Source: Lomentospora prolificans
Taxonomy: Eukaryota > Ascomycota > Sordariomycetes > Microascales > Microascaceae
Direction of reading: 5' to 3'
Assembly (NCBI GenBank): GCA_029532625.1
Contig: JARFXM010000003.1
Span: forward strand, 3,286,001-3,350,000
DNA length: 64,000 bases
In this document: in pieces, positions 1 to 10,532 of the stretch
Position numbering within the stretch: position 1 is the stretch's first letter
Layout of the letters: each line of letters starts with the position of its first letter
Program-made: the position numbers and the translations under genes
The notes under the pieces: generated by a model
The model's database searches: none
Seen by the model: only the letters and a program-made list of their open reading frames with translations
Told to the model about the DNA's origin: nothing

Positions 1-643
1 CCCGCTCCCTGGAGCTGCCGCTGCATTTGACAGTCAAGGCGACCCTTATATCACCATCGATACCTTATTTGCCGAAGAGAATGCAAATGGCCTGAAGGTC
101 CACCGAGACCGCCATGAAGCGAGATTCATTGCCGATAGCAACCTTCGATTGGTCGATGAAGTTATATCATCCTTCCAGAAGTGGCAGATTGTTGGTTTGG
201 GCAATCTTTATTACAAAATCAGTATTTCTGAGATCCGGCAACTCACCCAGAGCGCCGTTACTGGCAGATCACTTGACACCGAAGCAGAAGTGGAAGACTT
301 GATCAAAACTATGATCACATCCAAGATGCTCAACGCAACTCTCGAGCCGTCGGCCTTTGGCCGACCAGCCCATCTGGCCTTCCTACCATCACCGGCTCCG
401 ATTCCAGAAGCTGAGTATGCGACACAGCTAGAAGCAGCTGCCCGAAGCGTCGCCAAGGTTACCGCTGATATTGAAGAGACCAATACCGCTCTAGGCAGGA
501 ACCGAGAATATCTGAGATATCTGCAAAAGGAGAAGAAGAGGCGTGAGAAGGAAGGAGATGGACCTAGAGACCCGGCTGTTGACTTCGAGACTCACATTGA
601 AGATGAGGATCTGATGCTAGGAATAGGCGGCACGTCTGCTTAG
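1..643 (+). CDS. PCI-domain protein, C-terminal part; probable COP9 signalosome subunit 3
   Basis: The gene is cut by the left edge; the frame is open from base 2 to the TAG at 641-643, giving the last 213 residues in one exon. The first half resembles a PCI/winged-helix segment: an 'F.AD.NLRLVDEV' helix, then a 'KISISEIRQLT' helix, an acidic 'TEAEVEDLI' helix and a short 'MLNATLEP' strand. PCI proteins are scaffolds of the COP9 signalosome, the proteasome lid and eIF3. After it comes a long charged helix (roughly residues 130-180 of this fragment) and an acidic tail, 'EDEDLMLGIGG'. The segment best recalls CSN3, which would take part in removing NEDD8 from cullins in the nucleus. Another PCI subunit is possible, because the diagnostic N-terminal part lies outside the window. 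It converges with the RPA1 gene downstream. Confidence 0.6.
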   Translation, partial: PLPGAAAAFDSQGDPYITIDTLFAEENANGLKVHRDRHEARFIADSNLRLVDEVISSFQKWQIVGLGNLYYKISISEIRQLTQSAVTGRSLDTEAEVEDLIKTMITSKMLNATLEPSAFGRPAHLAFLPSPAPIPEAEYATQLEAAARSVAKVTADIEETNTALGRNREYLRYLQKEKKRREKEGDGPRDPAVDFETHIEDEDLMLGIGGTSA

Positions 644-1319
644 AAGGTCCACGATGTGGCGTCCAAGCCGTCTTCTTCATAATGTTCAGCCCCCGAGGCA
701 GCCGATCCCCAAGCTGCACTTCAAGGTGCGCCTGAGACTGCTAACCGCCAGTTATTTCCGAAACTATAGCCGTGGTTAGTAGGGATTGAGGTTCCGTTAA
801 TAAAGAGAGAAGGTTGTTTGCTCCGCGTATGCTAGAGCGAGCCTTCCGTTGAGGTGTTCATGGTGACAATGAAATACAGGAAGGCGCATCTCTCAGTGGG
901 CGAATTGGACGCGACCTTGTTTCATTTGTTGCCTTGGCCGGCGCGGATATCTGCATAGGATGGAGAGGACGGACATCTTGTAGATCTGAGGTGCACAAAA
1001 AAGTGTTACGGGGAGCAGAAAAAGGGGGCGGCGGCTATGATTACTCGACCAAGGGATTCATAGTTGGGCTCTGAGAAATTAAAGCTTGATTCCATGATTA
1101 TCTGCTTTGAAGCATTGCAAATATTAAGAAATCAATTAACATGAGTCTTGTAATACTCCTCTACAATCGTTTTGAAGTGTTCCCTTTCGGGCTCGTTTCT
1201 TTTTTGCTCAAAGGATCAATTTGGTCCTCCGTCTCAAGTTCCGCAATCATTTCTCGCCCACCCACTATTACGTTCCATTCATCAAGGCATGCGACTAGTA
1301 TAACAGTGACTCCCATCGT
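644..1319. other. Convergent 3' intergenic region
   Basis: About 680 bp between the stop codons of two convergent genes (the PCI-domain gene on + and RPA1 on -). It should hold both 3' untranslated regions. I see no coding potential and no RNA gene. AT content rises around 1080-1140. Confidence 0.6.
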
Positions 1320-3334
1320 TTAGCTGATGCTGTACTGCTTAATGAGCTCGGCAAGCTTGTTGCCATCCGCTTTGAAATCTACCGGGGCGGCACTCATGAC
1401 TTGCGTTCTTACGCTAGTTACAACAACCTTGTTAGAAACGGAGGAAATTGATGGTTGGGGGCGGGGGGCAGGGCAAGGGTATAACTCACGTTTCTTGCTC
1501 CTGGAAAATCTCGGTTCTGGCGCGGACCCTAAAGTTGTACAACCGGCAGTTCGCTTCCTCAAAGATGTGGGCAGCAGCAGCCTCACCACCCTCTTCTATT
1601 AATTCCATGATGTGGTCGGCAGTCGTTCCAGTGATCATGCGGCCAACCTCGTCAAAGCAGCTCAGCCAAGTCTGGCCAGTGTGATCGGCAACGTTCACGC
1701 CGAGGATGAAGCGGTAGTTCGGTTTGGCAAAGTTCATGGAACACTTCTCGCAACGCCAGACGTCATCTTCTATCTTCTCAACCTTCTTGTTACAAGGAGG
1801 GTTGGCCGAGGTGTTGGCACAGGCAGGGTAGCAGAAGCTCTTTTGTTTTATGAAGACCACGGTAGCTTTGAGCATAAAGTAGATGGGCTCGCTACCCATG
1901 CCGAGATTCTCGTCCCGAATCTGACTTATAAGCTTGATCTCGTCCTTGCGCCCTGTGGCTTTGCCAGCACTGCCCATGTTGACATGGGTTGCGAAAGAGT
2001 CGGTCCTGCCCTGGGAATCGTACCAGCCCTTGAGTCGGTGAGCATCTGGAATATCAGGGTCGACAGACATTGTCCCTGAATTGAGGAGGCTAAGGCTGCG
2101 GCCATTGAAATCGGAGACTTTGACACCTTTAAAGGCAACCACAGACTCAAGCTTAACGTCAAACGACGTTGCCTGCTTACCCCAGATGGTCAAGCGGGAG
2201 GAATAACCGCTGTCGTCAACGAGAGTGAGATCACGCTTCTCGTACGGCTTATTTGTCGACTTGGACACAAGATGCGCAACGTCGTCCACCTCCTTCAAAA
2301 CACCAATGACGTCCACAGTAGTATCCTTCTCCACATCCTTGAGGTCGCCGAGGCTGCAGAAGGCGAAACGGATCTGTGGAACACTGGTCTGGTCTTCAGC
2401 TTTCTCTATGATGGTGCCACGTTCGAAAGTCATTTCGAAGTCGTTGGGAAGATTCGAGAACTGCTTCTTGGCGAATTGGATCCTGCAAGGGGGTGAAATG
2501 TAGTAGACCTGGCCGGGTTGTAGCAGGTTGTAAAATTCATCTACCTGATCATTGAAAGCGGTGGCCTTGATCTCACCACTCTCATCCAGCAGGTTGACGC
2601 TGAACAGCTTTCCCTCATTGCCATTTCTGTGCCACGTCCGGATGTCCGACTTTGCGCTAACGCGGGCTCGAATAGTCCACTTGGAAGCGTATGGAGAGAG
2701 GGCTTCGATCGGATAGATGTTGACATTAGGCTTGTCGGCCGGTCGCGGGGGCTTTTTTTCCTCGGCCTTGGTGCCGTAGAAGCTAGGGCCAGTGATGGTT
2801 TGGATTTGGTCTTCCTCACCGACTGAAGGGAGCGGCTGAGGGCTTCCAATCTTGGGGGGTGTTCCGTATTGGTGGAGGACTTCGAGGTCAAGGATTACTA
2901 CAATCCTGTGCAAGAAAAAGAATTAGTTTACATCGCGAGATTTGTATCGAGGGGTAAACATGCCGTTTTTGCCTGACGACATTCTTCTGGTATTGCCTAA
3001 TCCGGACAATCTTCATCGCCTCCAGCTGTTGGTCGGCGATGAGGTGGTGGGATTGAGTAGCTACCATGCCTTGGCAGAACAATTCGCCATCGCTGAGGGC
3101 GAGACGATACCTGTCGGGGCCACCGCCTTCCGTTGGGATAGTCCTGACCACAAGGATCTGGACGACGGGACTGGGGAAATTGTCTGCGGCGGCAGCATCT
3201 CCGAAGAACGTAGCTCTAGGAGAAAGTAAGGGAGGATTGTCAGCTTACGGGTTCGGCACAGCAGGCGAGCAGGAGTCTGTTAAACGGAGAACCTACCGAA
3301 GCCAGCCTCGAGAGAGAGCGGAGGAAGCATCCAT
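1320..3334 (-). CDS. RFA1: Replication protein A large subunit (RPA1/RFA1)
   Basis: Largest subunit of the heterotrimeric single-stranded-DNA-binding complex used in nuclear replication, repair and recombination. Four coding exons fit: 3334-3297, 3215-2964, 2905-1490 and 1413-1320, totalling 599 residues, normal for the family. In order: an N-terminal DBD-F domain (about 1-105, 'SRGWLRATFF...FPSPVVQIL'), then OB folds DBD-A, DBD-B and DBD-C. DBD-C carries a zinc ribbon with likely ligands C459, C468, C482 and C485. The spacing of the first cysteine pair is eight residues. The second intron must be read as GC-AG (donor GCATGT at 2963) to join 'VVRQKR' to 'IVVILDLEVL' in frame. The first and third introns are GT-AG. 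The start is the first ATG whose frame, through the 81-nt first intron, yields the family N-terminus. Identity is certain; the GC donor is inferred. Confidence 0.95.
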
Positions 3335-3994
3335 GTCCTGCAAGTATGAGGCCGAGACTGAAAACTCTAAGCGTAAATTATCCTTGGTATGAAAGAGACG
3401 ACTCTTGAAAATGTCGATATCTGGCGGCGGTTTCTCGAGCAGCCACCGAGTGAGTATGGAGAAAGAGAGGGGGGGGGAGAGGGCGGCGTAGTGGCGATGT
3501 AATTTGTAAATTGAGTGCGTCTTTCACCACGACGCGTTGCACTCTTTGAGGCGCGTTGTGATGCGGGGTGTTGCTTAATGGGCCTTTGGAAGATTAGATA
3601 AGCACGAGGCAATGGGTCAAGTATTAATGAGGGGCTGCTGGAGAGGGAAACTGCGGGGAGCGGAGCTGGGCTTGATAGGCAAGACATGAGCCTATGGCTT
3701 GCAACCTCAAATTCACGTCTCCAAAGTCTCCGATACTTTGAATTTTTAAAGGGGAGATGGCTAGGGGAATGTCTCATATACTTTAGAGCTCCCTGCCTTC
3801 TTCGTCACCTGTTGTCCTGTGCAGACCATTGTGCTCACTCCGTCGCCGTCGTCAAATCTCACCTGTTTCCGCTCGATTTCGCTTTACACGTTCGCAGGCT
3901 TTCTTCTGAACTCGAAAGTTTGGCCTAAAGCGCCTTGTCATTTTCTTCATTGCGTCATCTGCTATCCACTATATAGCTCGCACGCAGCAAAGCT
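3335..3994. promoter_or_regulatory. Divergent promoter shared by RPA1 and the dienelactone hydrolase-like gene
   Basis: 660 bp separate the two start codons. The region holds a G-tract (near 3468-3480), an ACGCGT box at 3532-3537 and a GGCGCGTT at 3550-3557. No gene lies inside it. The RPA1 side is the likelier user of the ACGCGT element. Confidence 0.6.
3532..3537. promoter_or_regulatory. MCB-like (ACGCGT) box, candidate MBF site for RPA1
   Basis: A perfect palindromic ACGCGT lies about 200 bp upstream of the RPA1 start, followed 13 bp later by GGCGCGTT. In yeasts the MBF (Mbp1-Swi6) factor uses this box to switch on S-phase genes, including replication factor A. Use of the site here is inferred from that precedent and from position. 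Confidence 0.4.
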
Positions 3995-5121
3995 ATGGCC
4001 GACCCCAATGTTGCGACCAAGGCGCCGGAGAGCGATGGACAGGAAGCCATTGCCCTGGAGACCTCACCATCGCATTCTGCACCTATTGTTGGAGAGCACT
4101 GCGTTACCGACAGACCTATTCGTATGGTGTCCACGTTTCGATAGCTGAGAAACCTGACAGACCAATACTAACAGTGTCAAAGCTAGCGGGCAAGCGTCCA
4201 CGGGAGAAATCCTCTCGATCAACGACGTCAATGTAAGTGATATATATATCAATATAGACATGCCGCGAAGCCAATGGTCTAACAACCATAGGTCTACGTG
4301 TCGAAGCCTAGCGACTACCCTCATACACCCGCCAAGCTATTACTACTGCTTACAGGAGGGACGGGTCTTCAGTCAACGAATAATCAAATCCAAGCAGACA
4401 AGTTCGCAGGCGAGGGTTACTTGGTTATCATGCCAGATTTGTTCAACGGCGACCCCGCGCCAACATCCGCAGCTATCCACGAGGAGGATACAGGATCACT
4501 CTTGGACCAAGTCAAGATGAAGGCCATAGAAGCTGCTAAGAGTTTCCTCATTGACATGTGGCTCGCAAGACACACGGCGGAGAAAGTGCTGCCCATCCTG
4601 TACAAGGTCATTAGCGGGTGCAAAGAAAAGTATGCCGATGCTGTACAGAACGGGAATGGCATCTACGCCGTTGGATACTGTATCGGAGGACGCTACGTCT
4701 TGTTGCTAGGAAACGAGAAGCAGCTTCCCGCAAGTCAATCCCCCAACGAAGAGGCCGGAGAGGTGAGGACTGGGCCTTTGATTAAGGCCGGTGCGCTTGC
4801 CCACGGCGCCTCGGTTACCCCTGATGATTTCGTAGGCTTAAAGGTGCCGGTGAGCTTGGCTTGTGTCGAGAACGATCCCCTCTTCCCGGACGAGGTCCGC
4901 ACGAAGGGCGAGGATGCGATGGAATCAGCGAACCTGGAGCATGAAGTCAAGGTGTACCCAGGTGTCCCCCATGGTGAGTTGTCCCCAGATAACTGTCATC
5001 CTTATCGGCACTCTAACGTCTTCTAGGCTTCGCGGTTGTAGGGCAATATGAGGATAACAGCATCAAGGAAGCTCAAGCAACTGCTTACGACCAAATGCTA
5101 AACTGGATAAAAGGACACTGA
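3995..5121 (+). CDS. Dienelactone hydrolase family protein
   Basis: Alpha/beta hydrolase of the dienelactone hydrolase family, probably cytosolic; the substrate cannot be read from sequence. Exons 3995-4121, 4183-4232, 4292-4973 and 5027-5121 give 317 residues. The catalytic triad is visible: nucleophile C189 in 'VGYCIGG', D254 in 'CVENDPLFPDE' and H286 in 'PGVPHG', read through the last intron into 'FAVVGQYED'. The N-terminal 'EHCVTDRP...STGEI...VNVYVSKP' layout is typical of fungal members. The first intron is best spliced at AAAG|CT (4182/4183), giving 'RPIPSGQASTGEI' in frame behind a CTAAC branch point. That is an unusual AAG acceptor and the least certain junction. The gene is divergent from RPA1. 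Family assignment is secure. Confidence 0.88.
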
Positions 5122-8100
5122 TGGTGACGTTGGTCCTCGTTTCGGAGTACGGTGGAGGCCTTTTTTTTTTTGTCGTCCCTGCCTGTGTTGATGATCGGAC
5201 GGAATGGAGTTTGGGTTTGGCTTGACGTTATCGGCTCGTTCAAGAAAATCAAGACGCTACAGTAAAGTAGCGTCGTTCTGGTGCTCTCTCGACATTGCTT
5301 TCTGCAACCGACCACGTCAGTCATTTTACGTCAATGATAAATACGAGGGACGTCCGATGTATGGAGGTGTCGTAAAAGAGAGGTTGGAGGTGTTGGACAC
5401 GAACGGCAAGTCAGATCCGGAGACATCCAAGCATGGTATCCTTTCGGTTGATCTCCCACAGGATCGGACCCTGGTAAAAGTTTATTACCGCACCTTGATC
5501 ACACGCGAGGTTCTATCCACGAATACTTCACGAACATAGCTACTTATCGAGAACCTCCAATATTGATAAGGAGGAAATTGCCATGCTGAATAGGAATTAC
5601 GATACATGTACGTTCACAAGCCAGTGGTAGTGAGAACTTTTTGGCATATCCCTGTCTGTGGTGGTGTTCTAGATTGTAACTGGTGGATTGTAGCTGTGGT
5701 CGTCGATCCGGCACTGTTACGCTATTCATGACCTGTTCATGAGGGAGCATTTTTGGAGGAGAATTATGATACCGAACGACGCAAGGTCGCGTTTCCTCTA
5801 CCAGTACGAAGGTATGACAAGTATTATTAGCATGAATTGTCTTTTAGGAGACCACCCCACTGGTGATTTCAAAAGGTTGGCCGTCGGTACGAGCGCGGAA
5901 AAGCCTGTTATTCAAACAGGGGTTGCTAAGGAGGTGGCGTCAGGTCTTGTTGTCGTACTAATAGCCCGGCAAACAGGGCGCGCAGGGGTGTGCAGGAGAG
6001 CCGCGCTGTGTTGCCCTGGGCCTGGAAGGTCACAGCATATCAATACGAGTCTAATACTACCAGTAAGGTTCGTAATCTCTTTCAGAATGAGCCGCCTCAT
6101 TTCACAGCTCCACTATACTTTTTGCCTCATATCATATTGGGAATGGAGGGTTCACGCCTCAATAGCCTCTGCTCGGGACTGGGAGAGAGGGTGATAAAAA
6201 AAGTTGGTTGGCAGCCCTTTCCGGAGCCCCGTAATCAAGACAAGCAAGTTTGCCCCTATCATTGCCTAGCAGCCGCCCATGGATGAGTTCTCAAGGCCAC
6301 ATCCAACCCCTTTGTGTGCTGATGCCCAGCCCATACTCTTATTTATTGCCTATGCCCACAAAAGGGTGGTGGACTGGCCACAGGGAATGGAGACCAAGAG
6401 ATACGAGGCAATGAATGGCGGATGGTGGCACAAGGGAGCGCCCTCTGTTGGCTGGTCGCGTGGGTGAGGTGGCGGGCCAGGACGCCGTCGCGTCCGGTTA
6501 AGCCCGGGCTTGCGATACTTTCCAACCGTGCGTACAGCAAGTAAACAAATGCAACACAGAGGCAGCACGCGTTTTTTTGGGACGTTACTCTCCTCTTCGT
6601 TCCCCTAGCTACGACGCGAGTGCCGAAGCGCCCTACTGTTCGTAAATGCGGAATAAGGATCGTGAGATTAGAAATATTGAAGAGGGTCGCCAGCCAGGCA
6701 TTCGTGGATTAGTTGCCGCACTCCGTACTTTTCGAACCCTCGCTCGATACTTCAGTGGTCCACTAGCCAGAAAGATCCGGACCTACCAATTCGGAGAATG
6801 ACAGCCGAGAAGGGTGGACCAATATTGATGAAAACAAGCCAATCATGTCCTACTAGCTCCATCACACCCTTGTTAGCACACAAGGGCTCTTTCCTTGTCT
6901 GAATGGCTTGTTGTGAATGAAGGTCTTGTCTGGCTGCATCTAGAATGGGCGACGGAGCAAACAATAATTTTTCCACCGTTCCAACCAATTCTCATCCTCA
7001 CCTCCCATCCCCAGAAGAGTGGCTGGAAGGAGAGACCTGATAGTGGATATCTCCAATGATGAAGAGACATCGAAATATGGAGTCGGGTCAGAATGAGCAA
7101 TTGAGCTGCTCAAGAGCCTGCGACAGTTGCGGTCACTAGGCCAGTCGATAACGACTTCTTGTATCGTCAACCACAGATCTGGAATTGGTAATGGTGCAAC
7201 ATTTACGGATTGAATGCTGCCTCCATCAACCACCGAGAACCGACGGTAGCATTACAGTAATCGTAAACACGACTTCTACTGGTAATCCTTGAAAGGCTGG
7301 CTAGGGCTACCTAAATCAGCTCTGTACTAGCGCTGGCGAGGGTATTGGACGATACGCTGTTTTTTCAGATTCACAGTCGGTGGATCTTGTGGAGAGATTA
7401 ATCTCATGCTATCCGTTATCTCCGACCAACAATCGTGAACAATCAAAAAAGCAGTATACGAGGTACATTAATGGCACTCTGCCAACTTGTATCTGAGGAT
7501 TAGTTTCCCACCGAGAGAATGGAGCAAGCTGCAACCCAACCAGGAAATCTCCGACCGGGCTTCTTTTCTTGACAGAGCAAATCCCTACTGAACCAGGAAA
7601 GGAAAGCTGATAGAGGTGGTTCCCGCGCCATCCCAGAGCTGGACGTTCAAGTGGATGGATCCATGCGTAGACGAAAGTCAACATAATACCTTGGTTTTGC
7701 CGATTGATGACAACGAGCCAACAAGAATGAGGGCGAGGAAGAATGGTAGCCACTTCCAGAAGGAGTTACCTTGCTTCAAGTGGCACTTCAGCGATCCTGG
7801 GACATCGAACCCAAACACGAAGAGCTTGATCAAGAGAGGCTAGTGCGGCGATAGGGTAGCTTTCCAGCTACCAATCCTTTCAATAGTTTGGAGATGGACC
7901 GACGTTATCACCTGGTCTGGTGCACAAGATCGCCTGAATTTGACCTGGGCTTCCGCAGAGCATCATCCACCCTGGACGCCACGGCGACCAAGTCCAGTTA
8001 CGTGTACGCACTAGTCCATTAATTTGTCCCCATCGACCAATCCCATCATCAGTATTGTATCATGAATGCCACTATTAGCTGCGAAATAACGTGTTGGGAC

Positions 8101-10057
8101 GGCCTCGTATGTGGGTTCGGAGAGAGCCCTTGAACTACAATTAGGTAGACAGAGTAATCGTACAAAGCATTGGACGGTGAAAAAGGATGATCCTATCCAT
8201 AACTTTCAGGGACTGGCCCTGCTAGACATCGCCAACTTTCAAGCTAGGATGGTAACTTGACTGGTAGCGGCTCTTCCCAGAGATGCGGCAGTTGTCACTG
8301 CCTGGCTGGCTGTCGTCCAGGAACACCCCTGCCTTGCCTGTCCACTTTCGAGGACATTCTGTAGGAAGATCGGGTTGTCGAAGGTACAGCTGGGAAAGGC
8401 CGAGCACGATCGCGTAGGATCCTCCTTGCCCTCTCCCCAGCATAGATGCTGATTAATTCTCGATATTCCGAGTTTTCCAGTCCTTTTCTTGTCCCCTTGT
8501 GATACTCGTCCTTTTCAGGGGCGACCAGGCGAGGGCTGCCCGGTCATCTGAATTCGGAACTTGGGGCGCCCGTCCGATCTCCTATTTCAGGCCTTTCACT
8601 GCTCCCCGTCGCGCTCACCGTCACCTCGCGAGAGGCTAGGCTAGTTCGGTAGCCGCGCATGCACGTTCCTGCATTAAACACACGCAAACCCAGGGTTTTC
8701 CCGCTTTTCAATTGTGAATGGCCGGCCACCTCCCTTCATTTTGTTACGTTCAGACCTGATGTTAATATCGCTTTCAGCTAACCTGCTTTAAGTCTCCATC
8801 TTGCCATCAATTAATTTAGTGAGCTGCTCTATACCCCTAAATAGTCCTGAAGGTGCCCGATGGAGAACAAATGTACAGTGCAGTGCACAATTACCAGCGT
8901 ATTTCTACTGGTAGATCGCGTCGACCTTGGTCGAGTTCTCTGGCTCCTTGTCCCATGCCCGAGTCAAAAACTGCCAAATGTTCACACAACCTGTGGTGAG
9001 GGGTTCGGCGGCAATAATCTGAGGTTACTGGAAGATAATACTACTCGAGGTATTGGGAAGTTTGGGGAGCACAAGCCACCAAAGGGGCAATGCCAGCAGA
9101 GATAGGGTGGCCCGACGTGATTAGAAACGTCCGCTCAGGTGCGTTCTATCAGGGCATAATCTAGAGTTCATCTGAGAACACGGCGTAGCAATTTTGTGAT
9201 TAGATCGAGAGACTGAGAGCACACAGAATCAATGGATGCGCGGTACATTGGATAATGGAAAAGGTGGGTATCGGTGAAATCTGATGATAAATTACTCGCC
9301 CAATCTCTGCCATCGCTGGCTGGAATGCAGCTGGGGCGCCGTGGCGCTGGACCGCTAATTTGACTTGGAACGACGGAGATTCTGATCAATGGCACCCTAG
9401 TCAGGATGCTGCCGCTGGCAGGTGGATAACATTTTCAAGCGAATGCTCGCTGCAAAAGGGGTCAGGAGAATACGAGTGAGAGGGACTTGCATGGGTGACC
9501 CCTTGACATCCATGGATGTGGTACCTAGCACCTGGCAACCAGTGAAGGATTTGCTGGCGAGCCAGCAAGAGGTACGTAGTCTCCTCGGCGCAGAAAGTAC
9601 TTTCATGCTCGAGACGACATTGAGATTTGATATGTGGGATGGCGACAGAGCAGGGTGATAGGAGCGGGCCTTGCGCAGCCAGCACTAGTCGTATCTTGCG
9701 TGGTCCAGGGGTAAAGCACCTGCAACGAGCACCGCTGGATACCACGTCAATGATCCTGGATGACACGACCACACCCCCTTGGCCCACACCCCCCTTCTTC
9801 TACCCAGGTTCAAGCCAGAGGGCAAATCTCATCTCCCAAAGCTGGACGTGCTCCTCATCTCAAGCTGTATATAATGTCACATCCCAAGCATTCCACCCTC
9901 TGTTCTTCTTTTCTTTCCTCCTCACCCACACACACTCGCTTCCAATACAAACCTGACTTTTCAGTCAATTACATTCGTTTTTTACAACGCCCTCAAAGCT
10001 CCTCACTACCAACGTTCTTAATTTAATCTTTCTTCGGAAACCCCTACTACCGTCAAA
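5122..10057. other. 4.9-kb intergenic region
   Basis: No reading frame here has recognisable protein character. The many short frames overlap at random on both strands. Copies of CTGGCTGG occur at 8302-8309 and 9316-9323. The last 200 bp turn CT-rich and form the leader and promoter of the GPI-anchored protein gene. I saw no tRNA or transposon ends. Confidence 0.55.
9868..9875 (+). promoter_or_regulatory. TATA-like box of the GPI-anchored protein gene
   Basis: TATATAAT lies 183 bp before the start codon and is followed by a CT-rich tract and a CACACACAC stretch typical of fungal leaders. This is the arrangement expected of a strongly or conditionally expressed small gene. Assignment is by position and motif only. 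Confidence 0.45.
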
Positions 10058-10532
10058 ATGAAGTACGCCGCTGTCCTCGCTCTCGCTGGCCTCGCCGCCG
10101 CTGGTGCCGTCCCTGCCCAGAATGGTACCGTCTACAGTAAGTTTCCTCAGATTTCGCCGGCGAGAATCTAGGAACAACCATGAGTTTGGGTTTGCTGACC
10201 ATGAGATAGCCACCGAGGTCGTTACCGCCTACACCACCTACTGCCCCGAGGCCACCACCATCACTGACGGTGACAACACTATCACCGTCACTGAGCCCAC
10301 CACCCTCACCATCACCCACTGCCCCGGTGGCTGCACCATCAAGAAGCCCGTCTACAGCACCTCTGAGGTTCAGTGCTACGACTGCGCCAAGCCCACCGCT
10401 AACGCGACTGCTTCTTACCACCCCACTGGCAGCGTCCCCACCGCCTCTCCCAGCCAGCCCGTCACCGCCGGTGCCGCCAAGCTCGCTGGTGCTGGTCTCG
10501 CTGCTTTCATTGGTGCCGTTGCCTTCCTCTAA
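10058..10532 (+). CDS. Small GPI-anchored cell-wall protein, CCG-6-like
   Basis: Two exons (10058-10136, 10210-10532) encode 133 residues. Residues 1-20 form a signal peptide (MKYAAVLALAGLAAAGAVPA). The mature part is Thr/Ser/Pro-rich with four cysteines in 'TYCPE', 'THCPGGC' and 'QCYDCAK' settings, two N-glycosylation sequons (NGT, NAT), and a C-terminal small-residue and hydrophobic tail (GAAKLAGAGLAAFIGAVAFL) expected for GPI attachment. The 'TEVVTAYTTYCPEATTI' opening and 'TEPTTLTITHCP' repeat resemble the Neurospora clock-controlled CCG-6 group of wall proteins; that family link is from memory. Codons are strongly GC-biased toward preferred C-ending forms, suggesting high expression. The gene stands alone, with 4.9 kb and 3.4 kb of empty DNA on either side. 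A structural role in the hyphal or conidial wall is inferred. Confidence 0.85.

Noticed and set aside
2900..2959. GT donor (GTTTAC) for RPA1 intron 2
   Set aside because: It gives phase 0, whereas the downstream exon needs phase 2; the conserved KR-IVVILDLEVL junction would be lost.
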